Part shown: positions 11,421 to 23,229 of the stretch, one piece after another
Layout: every line of letters begins with the position of its first letter
How positions within the stretch are numbered: position 1 is the first letter of the stretch
NCBI GenBank assembly: GCA_029891345.1
Contig: CM056999.1
Location: 24,525,418 to 24,589,417 of the forward strand
Length of the DNA: 64,000 nucleotides
Source: Dryococelus australis
Lineage: Eukaryota > Arthropoda > Insecta > Phasmatodea > Phasmatidae
Reading direction: 5' to 3'
Made by a program: the position numbers and the translations under genes
The notes under the pieces: model-generated
Databases searched by the model: none
What the model was told of the DNA's origin: nothing
What the model saw: only the letters and a program-made list of their open reading frames with translations

Positions 11421-14400
11421 TGTGCGTCAAGCGGTTATTTCCTACAACTTAAAATATATTTTAATGTTTTATTTATTTTTCCCTGTTGTCATTTTTTCAA
11501 TATTAATAGTTTTCACTGTGACCAAGTGAAATTTTCAATAAACATAGTTTTATTAACTTTCTAATATGGGAAAAATTTTATCTAAGAGAATAAACAATCA
11601 TAGTTTCTTGCTCGCTCCCTGAATTTCGCACTTGAAAATCGAGCAGAATAATGCCGCAGGTCGGAGAGATTTCCTCGAGCATCTCCCGTTTCCCTGCCTC
11701 ATCATACCGGCGCTTCTTCATATCGACGCTGCTTCATACTCATCTCAATAATTGACTTTCCAGGTAAAGGGAGAGAAATCGTTGTAAAGTAGAGTATGTT
11801 CTTTGTGTATCACTCAGACGATTTAATAACTGTCATGAGAGCGGTATGATATTTTTTGTTTACCATTTGGAATATATCGGAATTAGGCTAATTATTAATG
11901 AATGGTGATGTTCTGAGGATTATTACAGACGCGATAGTAGTAGTCCTACTAAAATATAATTAAATAACGTTCATTGACCCTAACGAAGGTACCTTTTTTA
12001 ATATTAATCTCAAACATAAGTGGTGACAAAAATATGTATAATTCCAAGATGAACCCCCTTAAAACATATGACAAGAATCGTCTAAAAAATAAGTGGCTTG
12101 GAGTCACAGTTATGATTTGATATAAAAGGGTCATGGAATTTTTTTTACCCATGAAAAATATTTGCCCTATATAATTTGCGGAATAGCAATTCACCGGCTG
12201 AGGTTCCTAACCATTAAACGAACAGCTACGTACAGTCGTGAAAAAACACCAGCTCGGCTTGCAAGCAGCTGTCAGTCGCTAGCGCAGGAATACTATGCTG
12301 CAAGAATACTTACAGGCTGTTCACGATAAACTCTTTTGAAAGCCCTGCTTAAGATATAATTTTGTATTCTTCCACGATATAACATTGCTATGAGCCTAAT
12401 TACTTTATTCATGTGCCAGTCAAATTAAAGTAGGAAATTGTTAGCCAAGTAAAAATGTTACAAACTTGCTCATTCTTATTTGAATAGTCGGCGGGTTTTC
12501 TAAATGATCTACCATTTCCCTTTATTTCAGCGCCGCTCCATACTCACCTCAATCACCCGTTCACGATGTTAACAGCCATCAAGAACTCTTCACACATATT
12601 TTCTAGTTTTTCTTTATTTTGAAAATTATTAATTCTAAGTTTTAATGGTTTTGCTAATCCTTTCTAATACGCATAAATTTTGAGTTTCATGTGTTGCTGT
12701 ACTTGTTTCGTTGTCAATGTTCTGCTTCAGTAATATAACCTAGATAAGTAAGGTTGTTTGCAAATCATTTACCTTCATTACAGACGAAAGTTTGCTAAAA
12801 GTGCTTAATTTTACACTATTGCTTTCACTGAGTCTCAAAGGAATAAGCATTCTGAAGGCTTCTGTAATATTTACTTTAATGCAAAGAAGGAATGAAACAT
12901 TAATTAAAATATAATTTGCTTTCTCTGGCCAAGAAGCAAACTCAAGTTTTCGCTAACACATTAAAATAGAACGTAATTTTCAAAACACAATATTTGTTTT
13001 TATATACTGGAGTTAACACATGAGATTCATTGCCTGTACGATAAAAAGTTTTGATTTGTTCGCGCGAAATGATGAAACGTAATTTTTAAATATGCGTGTC
13101 ATACATTGGGATAACGTCAAGGTAAAAAAAAATTATTTCTTAACAGCGCGTAATTTTTTTATTATTTAATACATATCTTGTGTTGCATGGTGCGTAAATC
13201 TTTCCCAATCTTTGTCCGTGGATAATAGGATCTGTTAGCAGTTACTTGCATAGACATTGAAATACATTCCGCCGATGCCTTGCTAATGATTGACTTTCAC
13301 GCAAATAAAATTAAGGACAACGAACCATATTCGTGCACGTAGAATTTCTTCATAGCACACCTATTTACAATATTTATATATACAATATAGGTAATGATTT
13401 AATTAAGCCAATAAATTAACGATAAATTATGAAACACGACACAACCAAATACATGTGGTGACTTTTCAATACATGCCACACACTATAAAAACTATAGTTT
13501 AGAAACGGTATTTTTATTCAGGGACGTAACATATTAAGGAACCTGCCTACCTGAGTCAATTTATTTTGCATGATGCTGCGTTTAAATATATTCCCGCTAC
13601 TTACATATTTTAAAAATGTGACATGTAGGGTGATTTTATTGGTTTCTATATACCAGTTCAATATATCCTGCCCTGCCAGTCTCACGGCGTCGGTATACGT
13701 GCTGCGTTACCTCTGCTGCCTGCAAAGATTAAGCACAGGAATGACGGTGGCCCCATGCCGCAGTGCGGGAGCTCTAGCAGGGTAGACCTCGAATGTCTCG
13801 AGATTAATAAACGTTTTCAAAAACTTCTAATTACCATTTACTGCGACAACAATCTCGGCCGATGGAAACGTACATAGTTACTAATTGATAATGCCAATAT
13901 TTAATTTATTTCATAAATTACAATTATTAAAATAATAGTGTTACATGTTGCTGAGAATGAGGGGGAAGAGGCGTCCCAGCCTGTGACTCATGTTCGTTGG
14001 GTTTCAGATGTGTTGTCATTTAGTCACGAACTCTTGTGTTTTAAATACATATAATTACCAATGTTTTATTGCGTGTTGTGTTTTCCTTTCGTCTGCCAAA
14101 GCAGCTAAGCTCCCCACATCTGCATCAAAAGAGAGAAAAGCATTCTTAGCTTTGTTGTTAAGGCTAGGAAAACTAGTGTTCCGGGAATATCCACTTTGGA
14201 GTTGTCGTAGACGAGAATTTTGTGGGCTGTGCCAAATATTTGCCTACATTAACCTAAGCATGGGATAAGTGTGTGTACAAAGCAAACAAAATAAAATCGG
14301 TTCAGTTGTTACGCCTATATCTTTTATCCGAAAATAAGCACACAACTCCATCTTTAATGCACTATGGTTACTCATCTCACCCCTTTGTGCAAGTGTTTTG

Positions 14401-14726
14401 TTTATCTATTTTAATTGCAAAGTACTTTATGAAACAATTCACAAATGGCATTATACATTAATACATATTAAAATCGAAAACAAACTACATGTACTATTTT
14501 ACATAATTCGTCAAACTCATATAACCTATGCATCCTCAGTAAAATTGAAAATGTATGGCCTTTGAGTCATTGTATAGCAATTATGTATTATGTTGTAGAG
14601 TTAACAATGAAAAGGCAGTCTGAACGTGAACACAATGTTCGTAATATTTTTGTTTTCTCAATAGTGAGAAAGCATTCAGTAAACCCCAAGTTACATTATA
14701 TATAGACCAATTCTCATGAAGGGCAG
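11421..14726. other. Unassigned AT-rich sequence with a SINE fragment
   Basis: A headless SINE-like body fragment is at about 11655-11760 (AGATTTCCTCGAGCATCTCCC region), and a decayed MITE-like end at 12313-12347. Otherwise I see no gene, RNA or repeat structure. Open frames at 13570-13785 and 13990-14461 carry no recognisable motif. Confidence 0.4.
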
Positions 14727-15605
14727 TGTATTGAGGCGGGCCACGTTCCCCTCTTCCTAAACTGGTTGCCCACCTCACCGAGTCTCTCAGCACAGCCAAC
14801 ACCCTCGCTCTACCAGCGTGTGCTTACCAAAGTGTTAGTGCCACGAGTGATGCATGTGCGACATGTACGAGCAGTGTAGTGCAGGCTAGTACAGCCTAGG
14901 CCAACACAGAGTAATGTGTATAAAATTGGGCATATCATAAAAGGCTTTACAACAGATGTTGTTTAAATCATAATAAGGAGGACATGAGAGATGTCCCAGG
15001 AAGAGCCCTTATTTCATGTTAACTCCTTTAAAGTGTTTATTTGCACGTGTTTGGTCTGTTTACACCTCACGTGTTTCAACTTCATATCATCTCACAGCTT
15101 TCTGCAAGTGTTCATTTGTTCTTTAATTAATGCTAGGTATTTTATTTTACGTTAATTTGCAAGTGTAATGTGTTACCAGAGTTTTATGTGCAAACAAGGT
15201 CAGAATGTAGTTCCGCCTGACGTGCCTGCCTGCCAAGACAGTCGGCATGCTGCGTGGAATGAAACAGTAGTTGCAAGGTATCACGAGGGGTCGGTCGTCT
15301 GTCGTATCCGCGTTGCGCACTCCGGGAGGCCAGCAACCTTTGTTTCACTGGTCATGTAGTATATCAATAACATTTAATTCTTGTAATGTCGTTACGTTTT
15401 AGCCGACCGGAGAAACCGCCCCTCACTTCCCCAGTGCTTGCATTGTCTGGGGAAGCTTAATTTTCACATAATAATTTTCACCGCTTCGCGCCTGTTTTCT
15501 GTATAGCCTTTGTCGGCGGGCCAAGCTCGACAATCATGTGAATGTCTCCCTAGAGGAGTACTGTAGCTTCCATGATGAGTAAAAACCATGTTGAAGCACG
15601 CCTCA
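14727..15605 (+). repeat. 5' LTR of Gypsy copy 1
   Basis: About 880 bp, alignable along its whole length with 20996-21880. It begins TGTATTGAGG and ends near GTTGAAGCACGCCTCA. A TATA-like GTATAAAATTGG is at about 14920, and the second half is rich in AT and CTGG/CCAG patches. The 3' border is placed to within about 10 bp, because related leaders (copies 3 and 4) resume similarity at TTTTTATTT. The two LTRs differ at many positions, so the insertion is old. Confidence 0.75.
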
Positions 15606-16573
15606 CGCGTTTTTATTTCCGTCATGCCTTCGGGTACTTAAAGGCACAAGCCTTTTTTTTTAATGTCTTTGCATTATTATTTCATTAATTTGGGATGTGA
15701 GCCAGCCTAAATATGCCACTGCTTCATAAGCACTTAAGTTTCAAGTGGTTAATAATTTATACACAGGAGAATTCATGCCACACTGGAAGATTATACCATG
15801 GTGATTCGGCCTAACGATCGAGAGATCTTCAAGTGCCAGCTCTATCATCACATTGACATCGAGCTATCGATGTCTGGCACCTACCATGCAATATCAAATA
15901 TTCCAAATTTTCCTAACCACAAATGTTACAAATCCTAAAATCTCCTCTCGCCCTGCAATTACCCCAATACATACTGTCAAATGGTGCCCAACTTTGTGGC
16001 ATAATTATATAGCTATTCTGAACCCAAACACCTAAAACTGGTCAAAATTTTGGCACCAAAATTCTCCTGCAATATTTTCCAGTGAGCATTTTCCTACAAC
16101 ATTTCCCTCCCACCTGCAACGAGGGACAGACAGGAACTACTTCAAAGGGCCAGCAGCAGCAGTTGGATACCTTCCAGACACTGCCAGTATGCCTGGAAAA
16201 CACATCATGTTGTCCAAGGGAAAGCGCACCAAAAGTCATCAGCAGCTGCGATTTTGGAAAGCAGGAAGACTGCCATATTGAGGTGGTGGCATGATGTCGA
16301 ACCACCCACCACCTCCCAGTGCGGGATGACAGAGGCAGGTGTGCGGACCAGCACCTCCCTTCTCGCTCCTTCCATGCCGGAGCAGCGGGGGGAATATCGA
16401 TCGAAGGCAGCGTGGGTCACATGAGTGGAGCTCACCCTCCCCTCTGATCTGCGCTGTCTGGTCAATATCTCCTAACTGCGTGTGCAAAGGTGTCAGTCAT
16501 GTGAAGTGAAGACATGTCCTCCCCTCCACCACCGTGCAGTGCATTCGCACAATGCATGTGGTTTGGTTTACCA
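15606..16573 (+). other. Leader of Gypsy copy 1
   Basis: Non-coding stretch between the 5' LTR and the first coding block. It shares phrases with the leaders of copies 3 (54360-55370) and 4 (59960-60830), such as GCCTTCGGG, CCTGCAATATTTTCC and CAGTGAGCATTTTCCT. I could not identify a primer binding site matching a known tRNA end. The region at 16120-16470 is GC-richer and contains spurious ORFs on both strands. Confidence 0.55.
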
Positions 16574-17220
16574 ACATGGCTAGCCAAACACAAGCGAGAG
16601 CCCTGGCGCTCTTGTGTTTGCAATGTTTACGCCCTAAACCACAAGACTTAGTGGCGAAATATGAGCTAGGCACGAAGGAATGTCGCTGTGACCGTAATTA
16701 TAGACCAACCCACAAGCACGTCGCAAATAACCATGGAATATAGGACAAATGCAGTAAAAGTGAAAATAAACAGCCAATTGAATCAGTTAACAATTCGGAC
16801 AATCAAAATAACACCAAAATTATAAATTACAACCAACCGAGTGGGTGCAGTAATATTTTGTGTACAGGTCAGGGCACCATTTTTTTGACACATACTCAGT
16901 GCCAAACAGAGCAACACAGGGAGTGCTTAGACACACACGAAACCTAAACTGTAATGGGACTTTATTTCGAGTGCAAGCAGTGCAATGAAAACCTGAAACC
17001 ACAAAACATGGTTTAGGACTGGGATAACTTTTTCACAGATATACAACGGCAAATCACCACATGTCACAGGGCAGGATGCAAGGAGAATGTGGTAATGTCA
17101 ACAAGCAATATCGTCTTTGCAATGTGACGGTACACAAGTAATGTTATCACTAGCAACGAGAGACTGATGGCACAGGGAACTCAGTTCATGTGTCAAGACT
17201 GCACAGCCACTGCAAATGTC
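16574..17220 (+). pseudogene. Gypsy copy 1: N-terminal zinc-finger (PHD-like) region of Gag
   Basis: The opening ATG at 16574 gives MASQTQARALALLCLQCL, a CxxC block also present at the start of copies 3 and 4. Further on, broken frames show a partner of the finger seen intact in copy 3: CQTEQHRECL...FECKQCNENLKPQ (about 16890-17005). A second finger follows, with CHRAGCKENV and FMCQDC (about 17060-17205). Stops and frameshifts interrupt it. Comparison across copies shows two fingers of the form C-x2-C-x4-H-x2-C-x14/15-C-x2-C. The role is unknown. Confidence 0.6.
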
Positions 17221-18570
17221 AACATACAGCTGCCACACGCCCACAGCATGCACATGGTGGATGCAAACCAACCCCTGCCAAGCACCCAGTCAACGTCATA
17301 TTGGCCAACTCTACCTACAGCATCTCTTCCCTAGATACCATCCAATGAATACCTACAACTACATCCATTTTTTCCACACAACTATTTCCATAGAATTTTT
17401 CAACCTGTATTACTAACAATGCGTACTCCATATACCACCATAACACCAGTGACACAATTTCCAACATGCAGATATGAGCAGACACCGGCCCACAACTGGC
17501 CGCAAGCAACCGAAAGGCAGCCACAAACCACAGCAACAGCCAACACCCAAAACAGAGAAACCATCCAGAAACCCATACTGACTTATTTTAAAACTTCGTA
17601 CACATTCGCCGGAGAACTGAATGACGACCCAACAGGCTTTCTTAATAATTGCACATAGCCTCTAAAAAGATACAGAGTTTGCGAAAAGGAGTGGCCAAAT
17701 TGTGTCGGAAACCAACTGCAAGAAGACACAAAGGCTTGGTGGTGTTCATTGAATCACTACGGCTTAGCATGGGAGGAATTTATACACTCTTTCAGTGCAG
17801 GTTTGGGGGATCATTTACTTCATTGCATGCGCGGAGTAAACTTACGCTTCAAAAACAACAGCCTGGAAAACAGCTGACAGCATTAATCGTGCGGAAGTTC
17901 CACCTCGTGCAATGTTTTCACCCGGTGACCCCAGAACGGGAAATCCTAGAAATGGTAGCCGAAACCGTCCGACTGGAATACCATACTGAACTATCCCCCC
18001 TACTTAATGGCAGCTTGGAATAACTGATGAGGGCGGCGGTTATCCTGGAGTGCAACACATGTCAACTGCACCGCGACTCCAGTGCAGCAAGATGACGGCA
18101 CAAGCCACAGTGTGTCAGTGACAGTAAACACAGTGAACATACAAATAATTATGGAACCTAGTTTTCCGGCCAAAAGCCAGACAAAAATTCCGCCTCAGGA
18201 TCAAACCATAAAAGTGCGCATGAAAATGCTAACAGTGGCAAAATGGCCGTTCTGGCAAAGGCGAAAATAAACTGTTCATAAAGTTGCATAGGAGCAAGTT
18301 GCCACTAACAGCTTGCTGTTATTGCAAGGAAGAGGTTTCCCAGTGGTACAGTGAGAGCCCAGACCACCCCCCCCCCCCCAAACAGCAACAGCAAGTAAAT
18401 TACAACCAGCAACCATGGAAACATGAGGTGGGTGTAAGGGGACTGAACGCCCTTGATGCCAGAGTTATGCAGCATAAAACAAACGCGACACCACAGCAAG
18501 CCTTCATAAACCAGGTTAGTGCTAATCAAGCGCAATTTATCTGCATTCTTGTATATGTAAATGAGTAGTC
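17221..18570 (+). pseudogene. Gypsy copy 1: Gag capsid and zinc-knuckle region
   Basis: A Pro/Thr-rich linker (17221-17560) precedes a capsid segment. This has YTFAGELNDDPTGFLNN (about 17600-17655), a broken WW..SLNHYGLAWEEF-type helix (17730-17790), and a FHLVQCFHPVTPEREILEMV segment ending near 17960-18020. A basic region with several Lys/Gln stretches follows. A knuckle-like ACCYCKEEV is at about 18313-18345, where the expected His and last Cys are lost. The order agrees with gag in copies 3 and 4. Frameshifts split it into at least four pieces. A poly-C run is at 18368-18379. Confidence 0.65.
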
Positions 18571-18639
18571 TTGACATTCCCTCATTGATAGTGCGACCTT
18601 CCACAATTTACTTCAACCTCAGTTTGTAAACAAGAGTGA

Positions 18640-20104
18640 TGCAATGCCAACCAATCATATGATCAGGCTAGCTGCTAGACAGCACAGTAGCATAGTGAGT
18701 GGGCAGGCCACAGTAACAGTAGGAGTGCTTGATTTAGGAACCTTCACAACTGCAATAATGACAACTGTAATTGGTCAGGATTTTGGCGCGAACAGAGGTG
18801 CATGGTATATAATATTGATCGTCGATCAGCTGACAAAGAGCCCTAAATTTTTCTCAAAGAATTTGACAATAACATCCTGTTCGAAGACCAATCAGCATTT
18901 CAGATATTGTTAAAATAGCATAGGGAAGTTTTTGCACAACATGACGTCCTGCGATGTACCACTATAGCAGAGCATGAAATTTCTTTAATGCAAGAAGGGC
19001 CTTTCTACACAACACCGCATAGTTAACTGCTTCTCCAAGCACGAGTAATAAGACAGCGGATAAAATATTAGCCGACTAAGTAATTCAACTTATGTGTAGT
19101 GGCATTAATTCAACAATTCTGTTAGCACAGAAAAGGGACGGCACATGGAGGTTCTGTGTCGACTTCCACCCTGTCAATCAAGTGACATGTAGCGCCCCAT
19201 CACCATATATCAGTGTCAAAGACGTGCTAAGTTCGCTCGAAAAGGCAAAAGTACTGCCATCCCTTTACTTAAAAAGTGAATATTGGCAGATCCTTGTCAA
19301 ACTGGAGGACTGTGAGAAAACTGCCTTCACAGCCCCCGATTGGGGGGGGGCATCATTTACAGTTCTGTGCCATGCCTTTCAGCCTAAAATGTGCCCCAGT
19401 TACATTCTAGTCACTTCGTGCTAGGCGGCCTTATTGAAAAATTCATGCTCGCATTTTTGGATGATGTGGTTATGTGGTCGGAGAGCTGGGAAAAGCACAT
19501 GCATTACTTCTCTATTGTGTTAGAACGACTAGCTATAAATTGAATAACATGTGCCGTAAGCAAGTGTCATCTGGGAAAAACGAATCTGGATTTTCTGGGG
19601 CTTGTAGTAGATGATACAGGGAATAGGCCGAACCCCGAACTATTACGTATAATTGGTGAATACCAACCACCACGCATGCACAAGCAGTTCCGCAGAAATT
19701 TTTTCGTGTTTATCAATTGTCTGTGTGAACATATTGAGAAATTTGCAATATTAAAGCTGCAGTGAGGTGGGTGCCGACTTCCACTCAGCCACCCAGCACT
19801 AAGAGCAAGGCAAGAGGTATATCTGTATACACACCCACAGTCTACTGCGCGTTGCAATTTTTGTACGAGCCTAGCCGCGAAGTGGAGCATTCCACACATG
19901 ATCCTATTAAGCATCGGATCAAGAACATACGTGATCAAAGTGGGTAAAAAGACCATCCGAATGCACCGAAATGATATACAGCTTTCACCGGGAATTTCAC
20001 TGGTGAAACCATACCAGGTGTTCCGACACCCCACGATGGGGAAACATCTGCCGAGCTCCGACAGCAAGAGGAAAGGTAGGAAGGTGGATCACCAACTCCC
20101 TTAG
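18640..20104 (+). pseudogene. Gypsy copy 1: protease, reverse transcriptase and integrase tail
   Basis: A retropepsin-like region precedes RT (18640-18910). RT is readable at 19092-19424 (LLAQKRDGTWRFCVDF, then ISVKDVLSSL) and continues in another frame with FLDDVVMWSESW (about 19450-19490), the RT active-site box in its Y/FLDD form. A thumb segment follows (TNLDFLGLVVDDTG, about 19585). RNase H and the integrase core are missing: just after 19755 the sequence jumps to what looks like the C-terminal end of an integrase (YVIKVGKKTIRMHRNDIQL, about 19930-19985). So there is an internal deletion of roughly 1.5-2 kb relative to a full Gypsy pol, plus point lesions. Confidence 0.75.
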
Positions 20105-20995
20105 AGGAGACCCTCCCTGTTACCAGTGAAACACCAACACGGGATACCCACATGTCCCCCAGGGATTGCAGTGGCATGGGTCAGTATGTTGTGGAAGGAC
20201 AACGCGGTGCTGTCAGACACCGCTATCTCGATGCCAGAAAACACCACAAGCACAAAACAGCATGCAAGAGGAACTGAGTCCCCATGACCCACGACATCGA
20301 CATCGCTGCCAAGCATCATATGGGAGCTGCAGAAGAGTTAGATGCATCAGCAACTTCCCCAGGAGGGCCATCAGCAATTTCCCAAAGCCCGACATCGCCT
20401 GGCGCACTGGTGCCACAGGCGGCATGTCCGATGGTCAGCCCCGCAGAGCACAATGGTGTGGCACCTATAAGCACTGCAGTTCAAGGACCTGCACCACAAT
20501 CAAAACCAGTACTCCTGGGGTAAGCAACTCTAGTGGAGGCTACATCACCCACCATCATAGTACCAACACCAGACGGGGAGGCCAGCACGAGCGGGCCATC
20601 AGTAAGTATGTAATGGCCACCTGGAGGGAACAAGTCAATATGGCACCACCTCTCATTTGCCTTCTGCCCGGGTCGCTCCCAGTGGCAGCAAGGTTGGGGA
20701 CGAAGTAACAGGAGCAACAGCAAGAGGAGGAGCAACAGTGGCGATGGGGACAGTGAAGGCAGCAGGTCGGTTAGTTCGCTCTGCTTTCGCCATTCGTAAT
20801 AGAGACCACAGCAGTCACCGGCATGCATCATGTGTGGGGATGCTCTAACTTCACACAGTGGGCAAAGCCGCCCGAAACAGCAGCAGCCAAATTTCCAGCA
20901 GCATTTGGCGCAACCCAGGATCCCCTACATGCTATGCCGGCATCAGCGAAGGAAATGCCAGTGTCCCTGCTGCACATAACGGCATGGGGAGGGAG
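20105..20995 (+). other. Gypsy copy 1: 3' non-coding or tail region with polypurine tract
   Basis: This stretch is compositionally biased (Pro/Ala/Gln- and Gly-rich in different frames) with no recognised domain. It ends in GGCATGGGGAGGGAG (about 20981-20995), a polypurine tract directly before the TG of the 3' LTR, as expected for the plus-strand primer of an LTR retrotransposon. Confidence 0.6.
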
Positions 20996-21880
20996 TGCAT
21001 TTGACACATGCCATGTTCCATTCTCCCTAGATGGTTTGTCAACCTCCCTGAATCTCCCAGCCCAGCCAATATCCTCACTCTACCAGTGTGTGCTACTAGC
21101 GTGCCAATGTTTCAGTGCGACAAGGGATGTGTGTGCGATGTGTACAAGCAGTATAGTGCAAGCTAGTACAGCCTAGTGCAACACAGTGCACCAAGTATAA
21201 AATAGGGAATATCATAAAGGGCTTTACGGCAGACACCGTTTAAATCCCAATAAGGAGGACTAAAGAGAAATTCTAGGCAGAGCCCTTATTTCATGTTAAT
21301 TCCTTCAAAGCGTTTATTTGTAAGTGTCTGGTTTGTTCACATCTCATATGTATTGCCTTCACATCATCTCACAGCTTTCTGTAGGTGGTTATTTCTTCTC
21401 TCATTAAAACTAGATATTTTATGTTTCGTTAATTTGCAAGTGTAATGTGATTCCAGAGTTTTATCTGCAAATGGGTCAGAAAGTAGTTCCAAATGATGTG
21501 CCTGCCACCAAGCCAGCCTGCACACCACACTGAAAGAAACAGTAGTCGCAATGTGTCACAAGGGGTCGGTCGTCCATCGTATCCGCATTGCATGCTCCAT
21601 ATGGCCAACAATGTTTGTTTCACCGGTCATGTAGTATATCAGTAGCATTTAATTCTTGGAATCTCGTTTTGTTTTAGCCACCTGGAGACACCACCCCTCA
21701 CTACCCCTGTGTTTGCATTGCCTAGGGAAGCTTAATTTTCACATAATAATTTCCAAGGGTATCGCATCATTTTTCTGTATAGCCTTTGTCGGTGGGCCAA
21801 GCACGACAGTCATGTGAGTTGTCTCCCTAGAGGAGTACTGTAGCTTTCACAACAATTAAAATCTATGTTGAAGTGTACCT
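20996..21880 (+). repeat. 3' LTR of Gypsy copy 1
   Basis: Homologous to 14727-15605 throughout. It starts TGCATTTGAC directly after a polypurine tract, and a TATA-like GTATAAAATAGG is at about 21195. The end is near GTTGAAGTGTACCTCG. No convincing 4-6 bp target duplication could be fixed because the end is blurred. Confidence 0.75.
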
Positions 21881-21889
21881 CGTCCCCAG

Positions 21890-22510
21890 TAGTTACTTTT
21901 TGTTGGGCCAACGTTGGCCCAATGTCTGGCATTGGGTTGGGGCAATGTTGGAAAATGTAAGTTGGCCCAACATGAAAATGTCACTAGGGGTAACCTTGGC
22001 CCACCGTGTATTTTTGCGTTGGCTGCCAACTGAAATATGATATTCAACCTATATTATTTGGCCAATGAAAATTTATGTTTTTCTGCACACTTTCCTAAAT
22101 TCAGATTCTTTCAAATGTATGCCATATCAATAAAAAATAAAAATGCTATTTTTATGTTTTTGTTTATTTGTTTTTATGTTTATATTACAGATCACCAATC
22201 TAATATGACAGAAACCCAACCACTAACTAACTTTGGTATTACATTCATTATTCCTAGTATTTTGAACATTCCGTAAATAATATTATTTTCTCTTTCAGAA
22301 AGCCATTCACACAGTCATTTATCCAGTTACCAATGTTCGGCGCAGATGTGTTATTATATACTAAATGCCAACTATAAACAATCGTTCTGCCCACGTTGGT
22401 TACGAGGTTTTTAAGTAAATTTTACCCAATAAAAAAGAAATTTCAAAACTACGTAAACCATATCATATACCACTCCACATTGTAACCTGAAAACTCCATT
22501 GAAAGACATT
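21890..22510. other. TTGGCCCAACNTTGGCCC-rich flank of a tandem array
   Basis: It begins with repeated GTTGGGCCAACGTTGG-type phrases (21900-22030), some palindromic, then AT-rich sequence with no gene. It seems to be the diverged first part of the array at 22520-23220. Confidence 0.45.
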
Positions 22511-22519
22511 GAATTGTGT

Positions 22520-23220
22520 AACTAACATACTTCCAACAATGTTAACTTGTATATTTGGAATGAAAAGATAAACAGAATAGTTTAATGTTTGCTTGACATT
22601 TAGGTTTTATGATACATAAATGTTTTGGTTTCTAACTGAATTTGATGGTCGTCTGGTCGAGGTTGGCTGAATGTTGGCAACAAGTTTGTAGATATATAGT
22701 TGGTAATTGGTGTTAATTTTCATGTTGGGTGAATGTACAATCAACAATTTAATGTCAAAATTAGGGAATAGTTATTCTTAATGAAAACAAAATCCCTGTA
22801 TTGTATAATATGCAAATGTTGGTTTTGGGCCCTTTTTCGTTAGTTGGACCAACATTGTGTAACTAACATATAATTTCAACAATGCTCCATAAAATGTTTG
22901 TAATGAGAATGTTTGCTGAAACATTTGTTCTTTGTTAATACATACACTAATTGTACTTAAAGTATATTTTGATGGTCATGGTTAGCTGATTGTTGGCAAC
23001 TAGTTGGTAGACATACAGTTTGTAATTTGTATGTATTTTTATCTTGGGCCAACACTGTATAGTCAACATTTTAAATCAACATTAAGGAATAGGTATTCAT
23101 AATGAAAACAATGCCCCTTTATTACTGCATTTAATGAAGTACAAGTGTTGTTCACATAACTGACAATTTTCCTTTGAAATATGTTTTGTTGGTCGTTTGT
23201 TGGGATAATGCTGGATACCA
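22520..23220 (+). repeat. Diverged tandem repeat, period about 330 bp
   Basis: The phrase ATTGTGTAACTAACATA occurs at about 22520 and 22852. TTTGATGGTC...GTTGGCTGA(A/T)TGTTGGCAAC occurs at about 22640 and 22968. AGGGAATAG...ATTC(T/A)TAATGAAAACAA also recurs one period apart. About two units plus a partial third are present. There is no coding potential. It might be a satellite fragment or the inner repeats of a transposon. Confidence 0.65.
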
Positions 23221-23229
23221 AACAGTTGG

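Noticed and set aside
14104-14126. GCTCCCCACATCTGCA shared with about 7998
   Set aside because: A single short match without further similarity on either side; probably chance or a tiny remnant.
18368-18379. Poly-C run as a regulatory element
   Set aside because: A homopolymer inside a decayed gag, more likely replication slippage.
20284-20523. 80-codon Ala/Pro/Ser-rich frame as a separate gene
   Set aside because: It lies inside Gypsy copy 1 downstream of pol, with no motif and competing frames.
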